A stretch of DNA of 64,000 nt from Microbacterium sp. TNHR37B. GTDB lineage: Bacteria > Actinomycetota > Actinomycetes > Actinomycetales > Microbacteriaceae. This document shows positions 9,125-17,867 of this stretch, in pieces. The DNA lies in the NCBI RefSeq assembly GCF_001620065.1, contig NZ_LQGV01000004.1, positions 124,001 through 188,000 of the forward strand. The letters run 5' to 3'. How positions within the stretch are numbered: position 1 is the stretch's first letter; every line of letters starts with the position of its first letter. Below the pieces are notes generated by a model. That model was not told where the DNA came from. It did no database searches and saw only the letters and a program-made list of their open reading frames with translations. Made by a program: the position numbers and the translations under genes.

Positions 9125-9420
9125 GCTCAGGTGGCACGAATGGTTGCCTCAGCGAGGGGGAACCCGCAAGGTGCGCCACCTGAGCGACGGGGCTGTTCGG
9201 GCTCGTGGCTGCGGGGCGGGGGCGCAGCTGCTCAGGTGGCGCGAGTGGCTGCTTCAGCGGAGCGGAGCCCGCGAAATGCGCCACCTGAGCGACGGGGAAC
9301 CCGCGAAATGCGCCACCTGAGCGACGGGGAACCCGCGAAATGCGCCACCTGAGCGACGGGCGGCGGACCTGAGCGACGGGCGGCGGACCTGAGCGACGGG
9401 CGGCAGACCTGAGCAACAGA
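9125..9420. repeat. Cluster of family-A palindromes and short tandem repeats downstream of the DUF559 gene
   Basis: This fills the 375-bp gap between the DUF559 gene and the acetyltransferase gene. Forward copies of TGCGCCACCTGAGCGACGGG begin at 9172, 9277, 9309 and 9341; the last three are spaced exactly 32 bp. Reverse-strand copies (CTCAGGTGGC) occur at about 9126 and 9231 and pair with the forward copies to form two hairpins. From 9361 a 20-bp unit, CGGCGGACCTGAGCGACGGG, repeats three times, the last one mutated. No gene is seen here. Confidence 0.85.
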
Positions 9421-9453
9421 GGACGGGCGCGAAGGTGCGCCGCGGCGAGGGGG

Positions 9454-9957
9454 TCAGCGGACGAAGCGGACTTCGGTCAGCGTCTCGCCGAGGAAGGGCT
9501 CGGTGTGGGTCGCGCCGTCGAGCGAGAAGCCGTTGCGCGTGTAGAAGCGGTGCGCACGGGGGTTGTCCTCGGCGACCCAGAGGTAGAGGTCGTCATCGGC
9601 GCCCACGGCGTCGAACAGCTTCTGCCCGATGCCGGTCCCGTGGAAGCGGTCGAGCAGATAGATGAAGTACAGCTCGCGGTTGCGAGGCGCATCGCGGTCA
9701 CGCGCCGGACCGGAGCCGGCGAAGCCCACGATCTCTCCGTCGACGAGCGCGGCGACCATGCGGAACTCGGGGCCCTGCTGCGCCCAATGCGTCCACAGTT
9801 CCGCCAGCCGCTTGGGAGAGACGTTCTCCAGCGCGGCGTGGCTGATGAGGTGGTCGTACGTCTCGTGCCAGCAGGCGGCGTGCACGCGGCCGAGCGCCTC
9901 GGCATCGACATCACGAACGGGACGGACGACGGTGTCGGTCTGGAGTTCGGCATCCAT
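9454..9957 (-). CDS. GNAT family N-acetyltransferase
   Basis: A 167-residue single-domain acetyltransferase. The acetyl-CoA-binding region is FIYLLDRFHGTGIGQKLFDAVG (motif A, near residues 105-125), preceded by VDGEIVGFAGSGP and followed by LYLWVAEDNPRAHRFYTRNGF (motif B). The substrate cannot be predicted; close-looking proteins are annotated only as GNAT. It is divergent from the thioesterase gene and starts with ATG. Confidence 0.88.
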   Translation of the reverse strand: MDAELQTDTVVRPVRDVDAEALGRVHAACWHETYDHLISHAALENVSPKRLAELWTHWAQQGPEFRMVAALVDGEIVGFAGSGPARDRDAPRNRELYFIYLLDRFHGTGIGQKLFDAVGADDDLYLWVAEDNPRAHRFYTRNGFSLDGATHTEPFLGETLTEVRFVR

Positions 9958-10088
9958 GGCCAGACTCTACGTCCGCGGGAGGCAATCACGAAATCGGTCG
10001 AAGCCGTAACAAACGCGACACAGAGGACTGTGGGGAACCGACAACGGATTTCGCGTTCCGCACACCGTTGTCGATAGCATCGCGCCTC

Positions 10089-10649
10089 GTGAATGTGTGG
10101 TGGCGAACCCTGCTGACGATCTGGCGCGCGAAGGTGCTGCTGCGTCGCCGGGGCGCGATGCCACCCACCTCCGTCGGTCGGCTGAAGCTGCGCACACTGC
10201 CCACCGACATCGATCTCCTCGGCCACATGAACAACGGTCGCTACGCCTCGCTGTTCGACCTCGGCCGGTTCGACCTCCTCATCCGCACGGGCATCTGGGA
10301 CGCCATGAACGCCCAGGGCTGGTACGCCGTCGTGGCGAGTGAGACGGTGAGTTTTCGCAAGTCGCTGCAGCTGTGGCAGCGCTTCACGGTGGAGTCGCGC
10401 CTGTACGGCCACGACGACAAGGCGGTGTACCAGATCCACCGCGCCGTCGTCGACGGCGAGATCTACGCGGAGATGATCGTCCGCGCGCGGTTCCTGCGCC
10501 GGAGCGGTGGCGTCGTCAACACCGACGAGCTCTTCCAGGCCCTCCATCGCCCCGACGACCTCCCGCCGCTTCCCGACTGGGTGACCGACTGGGCCGCCGG
10601 TTCCGCGCTCCCGTCGACGAAGGCGCCGGCGCCGAGCACCTGGGAGTAA
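10089..10649 (+). CDS. Acyl-CoA thioesterase (hotdog fold, 4HBT/YbgC-like)
   Basis: The 186-residue protein has the hotdog thioesterase pattern: LPTDIDLLGHMNNGRYASLFDLGR (catalytic Asp region and the HMNN helix), SETVSFRKSLQLWQRFTVESRL and YQIHRAVVDGEIYAEMIVRARF. Such enzymes hydrolyse acyl-CoA or aromatic acyl-CoA thioesters. The start is taken as GTG 10089 (MNVWWRTLL...); a TTG at 10068 is also in frame but less likely. It stands alone between divergent GNAT and convergent LysR genes. Confidence 0.85.
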   Translation: MNVWWRTLLTIWRAKVLLRRRGAMPPTSVGRLKLRTLPTDIDLLGHMNNGRYASLFDLGRFDLLIRTGIWDAMNAQGWYAVVASETVSFRKSLQLWQRFTVESRLYGHDDKAVYQIHRAVVDGEIYAEMIVRARFLRRSGGVVNTDELFQALHRPDDLPPLPDWVTDWAAGSALPSTKAPAPSTWE

Positions 10650-10701
10650 GCGCGGCGAAGCGCGAGGCGCACGGACACTCCGCCGGCGTCACGGCGTCAG
10701 C

Positions 10702-11586
10702 CTAGAGAACGGGTCGCGACGCGAACGCGTCGGCCAGGGCTTCGCGCACGCGCCGGATGCTCGGCCGTTCCGCCTCGGACCGCCGGACCGCGGTGAAGAT
10801 CTCGCGCACGGGAGACCCGGGAAGATCGGTGAGGTGAACGGCGGGCGGTTGCCCGGCCCAGAGCAGGTCGGGGAGCATCCCGACCGCGTGGCCGGCCGCG
10901 ATCAGCTGCACGTGCGCGGTGAGGTCGGCGAGCTCGAAGCGGACGTCGGGCTCGAACCCGACCGCCCGGCACTGCTGCATCGCCCACTCCCGGGCAGCGG
11001 TGCCACGCGGCTCCATCACCCACGGCCGATCACGGAGGGCGGCGAGGCCCGGGACAGCGTCGCGTGAGGCGAGACGGACGGGATCGCTCCCGACGATCTC
11101 GCGCGCAAGCCCCGACCGATGCTCGCGGGTGTGGCCCGGGTACTGCTCCGCGATGACGAGGTCGAACCCCCGCGCCGACAGCTCGAACAACCCGTCCTCG
11201 GGCGGCACCTCGGCCACCTCCACCCGCACGTCCGGGGCGCGGGCAGACAACAGCGTCAGGGCAGCGGGGACGAGGGCGCGCGCCGCCGTCTGCAGCACCG
11301 CGACGCGCACGGGCGCCCACCCGGGGCGCAGCGATTCGAGCTCGGCGCGGATCTTCTCGTCCTCCGCGAGGGCCCGCGCCGCGTAGGCGGCCAGGGCCGC
11401 GCCGTGCTCGGTCAGGCGCACGCGCCGTCCATCGGGCGCGAGCAGCGGAACGCCGGCGTCACGCTCCAACTGCGCCAACTGCTGAGAGATGGTGGAAGGA
11501 CTGAACGAGAGAGCTTCGGCGACCGCTGCCAGGGTCCCGCGGAGGGCGAGCTCGTGGAGCAGACGCAGACGCCGCAACTCGAACAC
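10702..11586 (-). CDS. LysR family transcriptional regulator, probable regulator of putA
   Basis: A 294-residue LysR protein. The N-terminal helix-turn-helix is FELRRLRLLHELALRGTLAAVAEALSFSPSTISQQLAQLERDAG, and the rest is an effector-binding domain (RVAVLQTAARALVPAALTLL ... GFDLVIAEQYPG). The GTG start at 11586 is preceded by GGAG; the open frame continues upstream but without a start of similar quality. It is transcribed divergently from the large putA gene 124 bp away, the classic LysR arrangement, and the shared gap holds a dyad at 11622-11636. Proline or P5C as effector is inference. Confidence 0.88.
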   Translation of the reverse strand: MFELRRLRLLHELALRGTLAAVAEALSFSPSTISQQLAQLERDAGVPLLAPDGRRVRLTEHGAALAAYAARALAEDEKIRAELESLRPGWAPVRVAVLQTAARALVPAALTLLSARAPDVRVEVAEVPPEDGLFELSARGFDLVIAEQYPGHTREHRSGLAREIVGSDPVRLASRDAVPGLAALRDRPWVMEPRGTAAREWAMQQCRAVGFEPDVRFELADLTAHVQLIAAGHAVGMLPDLLWAGQPPAVHLTDLPGSPVREIFTAVRRSEAERPSIRRVREALADAFASRPVL

Positions 11587-11621
11587 CGGGAGGCTCCATT
11601 CATCGGAGAAGCTGAAGGATA

Positions 11622-11636
11622 ATGATCGCAGATCAT
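11622..11636. promoter_or_regulatory. Dyad in the lysR/putA intergenic region
   Basis: ATGATCGCAGATCAT is a perfect dyad (six-base arms, three-base centre) in an unusually AT-rich stretch of the 124-bp divergent gap. Its shape fits the interrupted-dyad sites used by LysR proteins. It is a candidate binding site for the adjacent regulator. Confidence 0.5.
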
Positions 11637-11710
11637 CGCTTTTCTCGATGCATGCCGATGCCTCACTCTGGCGGGATGGGCATCGCGCTCCGGCGCGGAA
11701 GGGGGAGGAC

Positions 11711-14700
11711 ATGAGCAAGACCACGGGAGGCCTCGTCGAGCGTGCGATCGCACTCGCGCAGCGCTGGGTGGCCGAATCGGCCGACGCCGCCATCGATCCC
11801 GCGGCGGAGCGTCTCGCCGGCGTCCTGAAGGACGACAACGGCCTGCCCTTCACGATCGGCTTCGTCGACGGGGTGATGCGGCCCGAGAGCCTCACCGCCG
11901 CCGCCGCCAACCTCAGCCGCGTCGCGCCGCTCGTTCCCGACTTCCTGCCGTGGTACCTGCGTGCTGCCGTGCGCGTCGGGGGAGCGGTGGCCCCCGTCCT
12001 TCCCGCTCCGACCGTTCCCCTCGCCCGGCGGGCCCTGCGGGAGATGGTCGGTCACCTCGTCGTCGACGCCCGCCCCGAGAAGCTCGGCCCGGCCATCGCG
12101 AAGATCCGTGAGTCGGGCGCCCGGCTCAATCTCAATCTGCTCGGCGAGGCCGTCCTCGGCGAGGGCGAGGCGCGCCGCCGCCTCGAGGGCATCCACGAGC
12201 TCGTGCGCCGCGACGACGTCGACTACGTGTCGGTGAAGGTGTCCGCCATCGCGAGTCACATCTCGATGTGGGCCTTCGACGAGACGGTGAGCGTGGTCGT
12301 GGAACGCCTTCTCCCGCTGTACCTCACGGCCGCCGAGCGCGGCACCTTCCTCAACCTCGACATGGAGGAGTACCGCGATCTCGATCTGACGATCGCGGTG
12401 TTCACGCGGCTGCTCGCCGACTCCCGGCTCCACGGACTCGAAGCGGGCATCGTGCTGCAGGCCTACCTGCCCGATGCCCTTCCCGCACTGCAGGAGCTCA
12501 CCGCGTGGGCCCGCGAGCGCGTGGCCGCGGGCGGGGCCCGCATCAAGGTCCGACTCGTCAAGGGCGCGAACCTCGCGATGGAACGGGTCGATGCGATCAT
12601 GCACGGCTGGGAGGTCGCCACCCACGCCTCCAAGCTCGACTCGGACGCGAGCTACGTGCGCTGCCTCGACGAGGCGCTGCACCCGGAGAACACCGGTGCG
12701 GTGCGTCTGGGGGTGGCCGGTCACAACCTCTTCGACATCGCCTATGCGTGGCTGCTCGCGGGGCAGCGCGGCGTGCGCGACGACATCGAGTTCGAGATGC
12801 TGCTCGGCATGGCCCAGGGGCAGGTCGAGGCGGTCGCTCGCGAGGTCGGCCACGTCCTCCTCTACGTCCCCGTGGTGCGCCCGGACGAGTTCGACGTCGC
12901 GATCAGCTACCTCGTGCGGCGCCTGGAGGAGAACGCCTCGAGCGACAACTTCCTCTCCGCCGCATTCGAGCTGGCGACCGACCCCGCTCTGTTCGCGCGG
13001 GAACGGGATCGCTTCGTGCGGTCGGTCGAGCGGTCGGCCGATCCCGCTCTCCCGGTGGGTCCCGCCCGCCGCCAGGTGCGCGGCGAGTCCGACGCCGCCC
13101 CGCCGGCTGACCCGGCGCCCGAGACCACCCGGGCACCGGAGGCCGACCGGACGCCGGAGGCGGAGGAGCCCGCACTCACGCAGGCCGTGCTGTCGATCGC
13201 CGACGGCGCCGACGAGTTCGCCGGCACCGCGGTGTTCGAGCCCCGCCAGAGCGCGGCCGTGAACGAGGGCGCTCCCGGCTTCCACAATGCGGCGGATTCC
13301 GATCCCGCGCTTCCGTCCGTGCGCGAGTGGGCGCGGGAGATCGTCGCCCGGATCGAGACGTCGACGGCCGGGACCGATACCGTCGCGGCGGCCCGCATCG
13401 AGACGACCGAGGTGGTCGACGTCGTGGTCGGTCGCGTACAGGCGGCCGCGGAGGCGTGGGGAGCCCTCGCCGCGCGTGACCGGGCGGCCGTCCTCCGCCG
13501 CGCCGCCGACCTCCTCGAAGCCCGCCGGGGCGAGCTGATCGAGGTCGCCGCGTCGGAGACCGGAAAGGTGTTCGCCGAGGCCGATGTCGAGGTGAGCGAA
13601 GCGGTCGACTTCGCCCGGTACTACGCCGCGACCTCCCTCGAGCTCGACCGCGTGAGCGGAGCGGTGTTCCAGCCGGCACGCGTCACGGTGGTGACCCCGC
13701 CCTGGAACTTCCCGCTCGCGATCCCCGCGGGCGGTGTTCTGGCCGCGCTCGCCGCGGGGTCGGGCGTCGTGTTCAAGCCCGCCCCGCAGGCCTCGCGCTG
13801 TGGCGCGGTCATCGCGGAGACGCTGTGGCAGGCCCTCGACGACGCCGGGGTCTCTCGAGACGTCCTGGCTCTTGCCACCCTCGAGGAGGGGGAGGTGGGG
13901 CAGCGGCTCGTCTCGCACCCGGCGGTCGACCGCGTGATTCTCACGGGTGCGTGGGAGACGGCCGCGCTCTTCCGCTCGTGGCGTCCCGACCTGCCGCTGC
14001 TGGCCGAGACCAGTGGCAAGAACGCGATGATCGTCATGCCCTCCGCCGACCTCGACCTCGCCGTCTCCGACCTCGTCAAGAGCGCGTTCGGGCACGCCGG
14101 ACAGAAGTGCTCCGCCGCCTCTCTCGCGATCCTCGTCGGCCCCGTCGCCCGCTCCGAGCGCTTCTCGCGTCAGCTCGTCGACGCCGTCCAGTCGCTGCGC
14201 GTGGGTCCTCCTTCCGACCCGCTCAGCGAGGTCGGGCCCGTCGTCGAGGTGCCCCGCGGAAAGCTGGAGTGGGCACTGACGACGCTCGACGACGGCGAGA
14301 AGTGGCTCGTGGAGCCCTCCCCGGTCGCGGCGCCGCCTCCCTACGAAGGCCGGCTGTGGACGCCCGGCGTGCGCACCGGCGTCCGCCCCGGCTCCCGGTT
14401 CCACCTGGAGGAGTTCTTCGGCCCGGTCCTCGGGATCATGCACGCCTCGTCGCTGGCGGAGGCGATCGAGCTCCAGAACGCCGTCGCATACGGGCTGACC
14501 GCGGGCCTGTGCACCCAGGACCCGGAAGACCTCGCCCGGTGGCTGGAGGAGGTGGAGGCGGGGAACCTCTACGTCAACCGCGGCATCACCGGCGCGATCG
14601 TGCAGCGCCAGCCCTTCGGCGGCTGGAAGCGCTCGTCGGTGGGAGCGGGCACCAAGGCGGGAGGGCCGAACTACCTGATCGGGCTCGGTTCCTGGCGCGC

Positions 14701-15346
14701 GTCGGCGGGTGTGGCACAGTCCTCGACGCTGCACTTGCGGGGCCTGGATCCGCGCATCACGGGCGTCATCGAGGCCGCCCAGCCGACGCTCGACTACGAC
14801 GCGTTCGAGTGGCTCCGCCGGGGCGCGCTCTCGGATGCCGTCGCGTGGGACCGTGAGTTCGGGCGCGTCAAGGACGTCTCCGGGCTCGGGGTGGAGCGCA
14901 ACCTCTTCCGCTACCGGCCGGTGCCCGTCTCGCTCCGCGCGACCGCCGACGCCACGTGGCAGGCGGTGCTGCGGGTCGTCGTGGCGGGGGTGCGTGCGGG
15001 ATCGGAGATCACCCTCAGTGCTCCCGTGGCGATCCCCGCGGCGGTCCGCCGTGCGCTCGGCGACCTCGACGTCCCGGTCTTCGTCGAGGACGAGGCGGAT
15101 TGGACGGAGCGCCTGCGCGCCGGGGATGCCCGACGGGTGCGGCTCATCGGTTCGCGCGAGGCGGTGGCCCAGGCGCATTCCGCCCTGGCCGTCGCGGTCG
15201 AGGGCGACCCCGACATCGCCGTCTACGACAACGAGGTGACCACGGCAGGCCGCCTCGAGCTCCTGCCCTTCCTGCACGAGCAGTCCGTCACGATCACGGC
15301 GCACCGCTTCGGGAACCCCGATCCGACCTTCGCCGAGGTCATCTAG
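11711..15346 (+). CDS. putA: Bifunctional proline dehydrogenase / L-glutamate-5-semialdehyde dehydrogenase
   Basis: This 1211-residue protein joins two enzymes that convert proline to glutamate. Residues about 60-450 are the FAD-dependent proline dehydrogenase barrel (VSVKVSAIASHIS, LNLDMEEYRDLDLT, KVRLVKGANLAMERV, near-terminal YLVRRLEENAS). A Pro/Ala/Glu-rich linker spans about 455-530. Residues about 560-1040 are the NAD-dependent aldehyde dehydrogenase, with VTPPWNFPLAIPAGG, LAETSGKNAMIV, the catalytic cysteine in GHAGQKCSAAS and EEFFGPVLGIM. There is no N-terminal DNA-binding domain, so unlike enterobacterial PutA it cannot self-regulate; the divergent LysR probably does this. The ATG at 11711 follows GGGGGAGG. 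Confidence 0.95.
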   Translation: MSKTTGGLVERAIALAQRWVAESADAAIDPAAERLAGVLKDDNGLPFTIGFVDGVMRPESLTAAAANLSRVAPLVPDFLPWYLRAAVRVGGAVAPVLPAPTVPLARRALREMVGHLVVDARPEKLGPAIAKIRESGARLNLNLLGEAVLGEGEARRRLEGIHELVRRDDVDYVSVKVSAIASHISMWAFDETVSVVVERLLPLYLTAAERGTFLNLDMEEYRDLDLTIAVFTRLLADSRLHGLEAGIVLQAYLPDALPALQELTAWARERVAAGGARIKVRLVKGANLAMERVDAIMHGWEVATHASKLDSDASYVRCLDEALHPENTGAVRLGVAGHNLFDIAYAWLLAGQRGVRDDIEFEMLLGMAQGQVEAVAREVGHVLLYVPVVRPDEFDVAISYLVRRLEENASSDNFLSAAFELATDPALFARERDRFVRSVERSADPALPVGPARRQVRGESDAAPPADPAPETTRAPEADRTPEAEEPALTQAVLSIADGADEFAGTAVFEPRQSAAVNEGAPGFHNAADSDPALPSVREWAREIVARIETSTAGTDTVAAARIETTEVVDVVVGRVQAAAEAWGALAARDRAAVLRRAADLLEARRGELIEVAASETGKVFAEADVEVSEAVDFARYYAATSLELDRVSGAVFQPARVTVVTPPWNFPLAIPAGGVLAALAAGSGVVFKPAPQASRCGAVIAETLWQALDDAGVSRDVLALATLEEGEVGQRLVSHPAVDRVILTGAWETAALFRSWRPDLPLLAETSGKNAMIVMPSADLDLAVSDLVKSAFGHAGQKCSAASLAILVGPVARSERFSRQLVDAVQSLRVGPPSDPLSEVGPVVEVPRGKLEWALTTLDDGEKWLVEPSPVAAPPPYEGRLWTPGVRTGVRPGSRFHLEEFFGPVLGIMHASSLAEAIELQNAVAYGLTAGLCTQDPEDLARWLEEVEAGNLYVNRGITGAIVQRQPFGGWKRSSVGAGTKAGGPNYLIGLGSWRASAGVAQSSTLHLRGLDPRITGVIEAAQPTLDYDAFEWLRRGALSDAVAWDREFGRVKDVSGLGVERNLFRYRPVPVSLRATADATWQAVLRVVVAGVRAGSEITLSAPVAIPAAVRRALGDLDVPVFVEDEADWTERLRAGDARRVRLIGSREAVAQAHSALAVAVEGDPDIAVYDNEVTTAGRLELLPFLHEQSVTITAHRFGNPDPTFAEVI

Positions 15347-15373
15347 CGACGACCATCCCGCGGGATCAGGCGT

Positions 15374-15739
15374 TCAGCTCATCGCCTGGTCGAACAGCGC
15401 CAACGCGAGAAGAAGGCCGACAACGATCATCGCGCTGCTCACGAGCGGCAGCCACGCGAGGTCGACCTCTTTCCGCCAGGCCACCACCACGCCGACGGCT
15501 GTCAGAACGAAACTCCCGACGGTGAAGGCGAAGAACAGCATGCCGGCTTGGCCAGCCTCTGCCCCCTCACACTCGGGCGAGCAGGTGTTGCCGGCGAACA
15601 TGGTGTGTGACACCCAGATGGCCGTTGTCGCGACCGCTGTCACGATCTGCAGTACCGCTACCGCGGCGACTGCACCGGCAGCTGCCCGTCCCGACCTCGA
15701 CACGCGGACAGCGTATCCCGCGTCCTGCTCCGGTGACAT
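15374..15739 (-). CDS. Hypothetical membrane protein
   Basis: A 121-residue protein with three or four hydrophobic segments (about residues 18-42, 64-88 and 95-118) and a short loop with two cysteines, NTCSPECEGAE, that could form a disulfide outside the membrane. I do not recognise a family. It is convergent with putA, with only 27 bp between the stops. Start ATG at 15739. Confidence 0.65.
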   Translation of the reverse strand: MSPEQDAGYAVRVSRSGRAAAGAVAAVAVLQIVTAVATTAIWVSHTMFAGNTCSPECEGAEAGQAGMLFFAFTVGSFVLTAVGVVVAWRKEVDLAWLPLVSSAMIVVGLLLALALFDQAMS

Positions 15740-15972
15740 TGGTCAGTGAGCGATGTGGGACGAGGGGGGCTCAGAAGACACCGGCTTCCTGCCCGTTCGG
15801 GTACTCGCCATTCTCGACCTGCAACGAGTCATCACACGGGACCCGTGGTGTGCAGACTCTGGACTAGAGGCGACGACGACCGTTCTGCGAGCGCGCCGCG
15901 CCGGCCGCGGGCGCGGATACCCTCGACAGAGGATCCGTCCGGTCGGCGGGGATCCGGAGCGAAGGAGCACCG

Positions 15973-17214
15973 ATGAGCGACGTCGGACGGAATTGGGCAG
16001 GCAACCTCTCCTACCGGGCGCAGCGGCTCATCGCCCCGCGGACGCGCGACGAACTCGCCGACGCGGTGGTGTCCTCCCGGCACGTGCGTGCTCTCGGCAG
16101 CCGTCACTCGTTCTCCGACATCGCCGACACCGACGGCGTGCTGATCTCGTTGGCAGAGCTCGGCACCGAGCCCGAGCTCGACGAGGAACGCGGGGTCGTG
16201 CGGGTGTCGGGCGGGGTCCGCTACGGCGACCTCGCTCCGTGGCTCGACGACCGCGGATACGCCCTCGCGAACCTCGCCTCCCTCCCGCACATCTCCATCG
16301 CGGGAGCGGTGGCGACCGGCACGCACGGCTCGGGCGCCCGCATCGGCTCGCTCGCGACTCAAGTCGCCGCCCTCGAGCTCGTCGACGGGCGCGGCGAGGT
16401 CGTGCGGGTGGCGCGCGGCGACGACGACTTCGCGGGGTCGGTCGTGGGCCTCGGCGCTCTCGGCATCGTCACGGCCCTCGAGCTCGACGTCGAGCCGACG
16501 TACGAGGTCGCCCAGACCGTCTTCGAGGGCGTGGGCTGGGACGACGCGCTCGCCGCCTTCGACGACCTCCAGGCCCGCGCCGACAGCGTGAGCCTGTTCA
16601 CGACGTGGCGCTCGGCGGACGCGATCGACCAGGTGTGGATGAAGACGCGCACCGGCGCCGTGGATCTCACCGACCTCGGGGGTCGCCCCGCCGACGGGCC
16701 GCGGCATCCGCTCCCGGGCATCGACCCGCAACCCTGCACGCCGCAGCAGGGGCTCCGCGGCCCTTGGTACGACCGGCTGCCTCACTTCCGCCTCGCGTTC
16801 ACTCCGTCGGCCGGAGACGAACTGCAGAGCGAGTACCTCGTGCCGCGCGGCGACCTGGTTCCCGCCATCACCGCCCTCCGAGAGCTCGCCCCCGACATCG
16901 CCGCGCTCCTGCTCGTGTGTGAGGTGCGGACGGTCGCGGCCGACGACCTGTGGCTGAGCATGGCCGCCGGCGCGGACGCGGTGGCCCTCCACTTCACCTG
17001 GCGCCCCGATGAGGCCGCCGTCCGCGCGTTCCTGCCGCAGCTGGAGGAGGTGCTGCCGCCGACGGCCCGCCCGCACTGGGGGAAGCTGTTCACCCTCGAC
17101 GGCGCCGCGGTCTCGGCGCGCTATCCCCGATGGGCGGACGCGCAGGCCCTGCGCGCGCGCCGCGATCCCGAGCGTCGGTTCTCCAACGCGTGGACGGAGC
17201 GCGTCGGTCTCTGA
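15973..17214 (+). CDS. FAD-linked alditol (xylitol/sorbitol) oxidase
   Basis: The 413-residue sequence closely follows the actinobacterial alditol oxidase pattern. It opens with NWAGNLSY, then ALGSRHSFSDIAD with His45 at the position that covalently holds FAD in Streptomyces AldO, then ASLPHISIAGAVATGTHGSG, and ends with TRPHWGKLFTLD-type sequence and RFSNAWTE. These enzymes oxidise the terminal hydroxyl of xylitol, sorbitol and related polyols with O2, giving an aldose and H2O2. No polyol transporter is adjacent. The 230 bp before the gene show no recognisable feature beyond a GAAGGAG ribosome site. D-arabinono-lactone oxidase homologues share this fold but differ in the N terminus. Confidence 0.86.
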   Translation: MSDVGRNWAGNLSYRAQRLIAPRTRDELADAVVSSRHVRALGSRHSFSDIADTDGVLISLAELGTEPELDEERGVVRVSGGVRYGDLAPWLDDRGYALANLASLPHISIAGAVATGTHGSGARIGSLATQVAALELVDGRGEVVRVARGDDDFAGSVVGLGALGIVTALELDVEPTYEVAQTVFEGVGWDDALAAFDDLQARADSVSLFTTWRSADAIDQVWMKTRTGAVDLTDLGGRPADGPRHPLPGIDPQPCTPQQGLRGPWYDRLPHFRLAFTPSAGDELQSEYLVPRGDLVPAITALRELAPDIAALLLVCEVRTVAADDLWLSMAAGADAVALHFTWRPDEAAVRAFLPQLEEVLPPTARPHWGKLFTLDGAAVSARYPRWADAQALRARRDPERRFSNAWTERVGL

Positions 17215-17339
17215 GAAGCCCCTGCTTCTGAACGCCCCGCGCGCGAGCGGAAATCGATTATCTTGCTTCGTTTCCGCGGGGGCGTCGCGTGAGCATGGAC
17301 ATGTCCGGCTCACGGGGAGCCGGGGGACGGAGACCGGAG

Positions 17340-17867
17340 ATGAAGAAGTTCAGGACGCCGCGACCGGCGCTGGCCCGCGCGGCCGCCCTCGTGGCATCGG
17401 TGGTGCTCGGCGCGAGCCTGCTGGCGGCCTCGCCGGCGACGGCGGCGCCTCAGACGACCGAGGCCCTCACTGCCCCCGCGAGCATCGCCGCCGCGATCAC
17501 GGCGGGCCCCGTCGTCAAGGCGGCCTCGGGATGCAAGGCGTTCACGCGCCCCAGCAGCAAGCACGTCACGGTGCCCAAGGGCTACTGCTACAACCCCAAC
17601 GCCAAGAAGAACAAGACGCTGCACGACTTCTGCACGAAGTCCCCGGACGGCTGGTACAACGCCAACTTCAAGGGCCCGTGCGCACGCCACGACATGTGCA
17701 TCGAGGCGAAGAAGGTCAAGCGCAGCAGCTGCGACTCCTCGTTCCGCGGCTACATGCTCTCGGAGTGCGACAAGACGTTCGGCAAGTACAACCCGTTGCG
17801 ATACCAATGCCGCTCGATCGCGCTCTCGTACTACGCGGTCGTGCGCGCCAAGACGGCGATCTCCTAA
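17340..17867 (+). CDS. Secreted prokaryotic phospholipase A2
   Basis: A 175-residue exported protein. Residues 1-38 form a signal peptide (MKKFRTPRPALARAAALVAS... with an AxA-type end, ATA/APQ). The mature part has the prokaryotic PLA2 core: HDFCTKSPDGWYNANFKGPCARHDMCIEAKK, with the catalytic His-Asp pair in CARHD, and several cysteines for disulfides. The enzyme would cleave the sn-2 acyl chain of phospholipids outside the cell. The ATG at 17340 follows GGAG; a GTG at 17289 would only lengthen the pre-sequence. It overlaps the convergent TetR gene by four bases at the stop codons. Confidence 0.85.
   Translation: MKKFRTPRPALARAAALVASVVLGASLLAASPATAAPQTTEALTAPASIAAAITAGPVVKAASGCKAFTRPSSKHVTVPKGYCYNPNAKKNKTLHDFCTKSPDGWYNANFKGPCARHDMCIEAKKVKRSSCDSSFRGYMLSECDKTFGKYNPLRYQCRSIALSYYAVVRAKTAIS

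Noticed and set aside
9014-9352. Short frame over the repeat cluster
   Set aside because: Its residues simply translate the tandem repeats; no independent start or ribosome site.
9277-9420. Possible CRISPR array
   Set aside because: The 32-bp units are directly adjacent with no distinct spacers, the period then changes to 20 bp, and no cas gene is present.
11663-15304. A 1213-residue open frame antisense to putA
   Set aside because: It lies wholly opposite a clear PutA frame, is Arg/Gly/His-rich and has no domain. Long antisense frames are expected in high-GC DNA.
15740-15972. Possible tRNA or att-site fragment before the alditol oxidase gene
   Set aside because: I could not build a cloverleaf or find an integrase; only short chance matches were seen.
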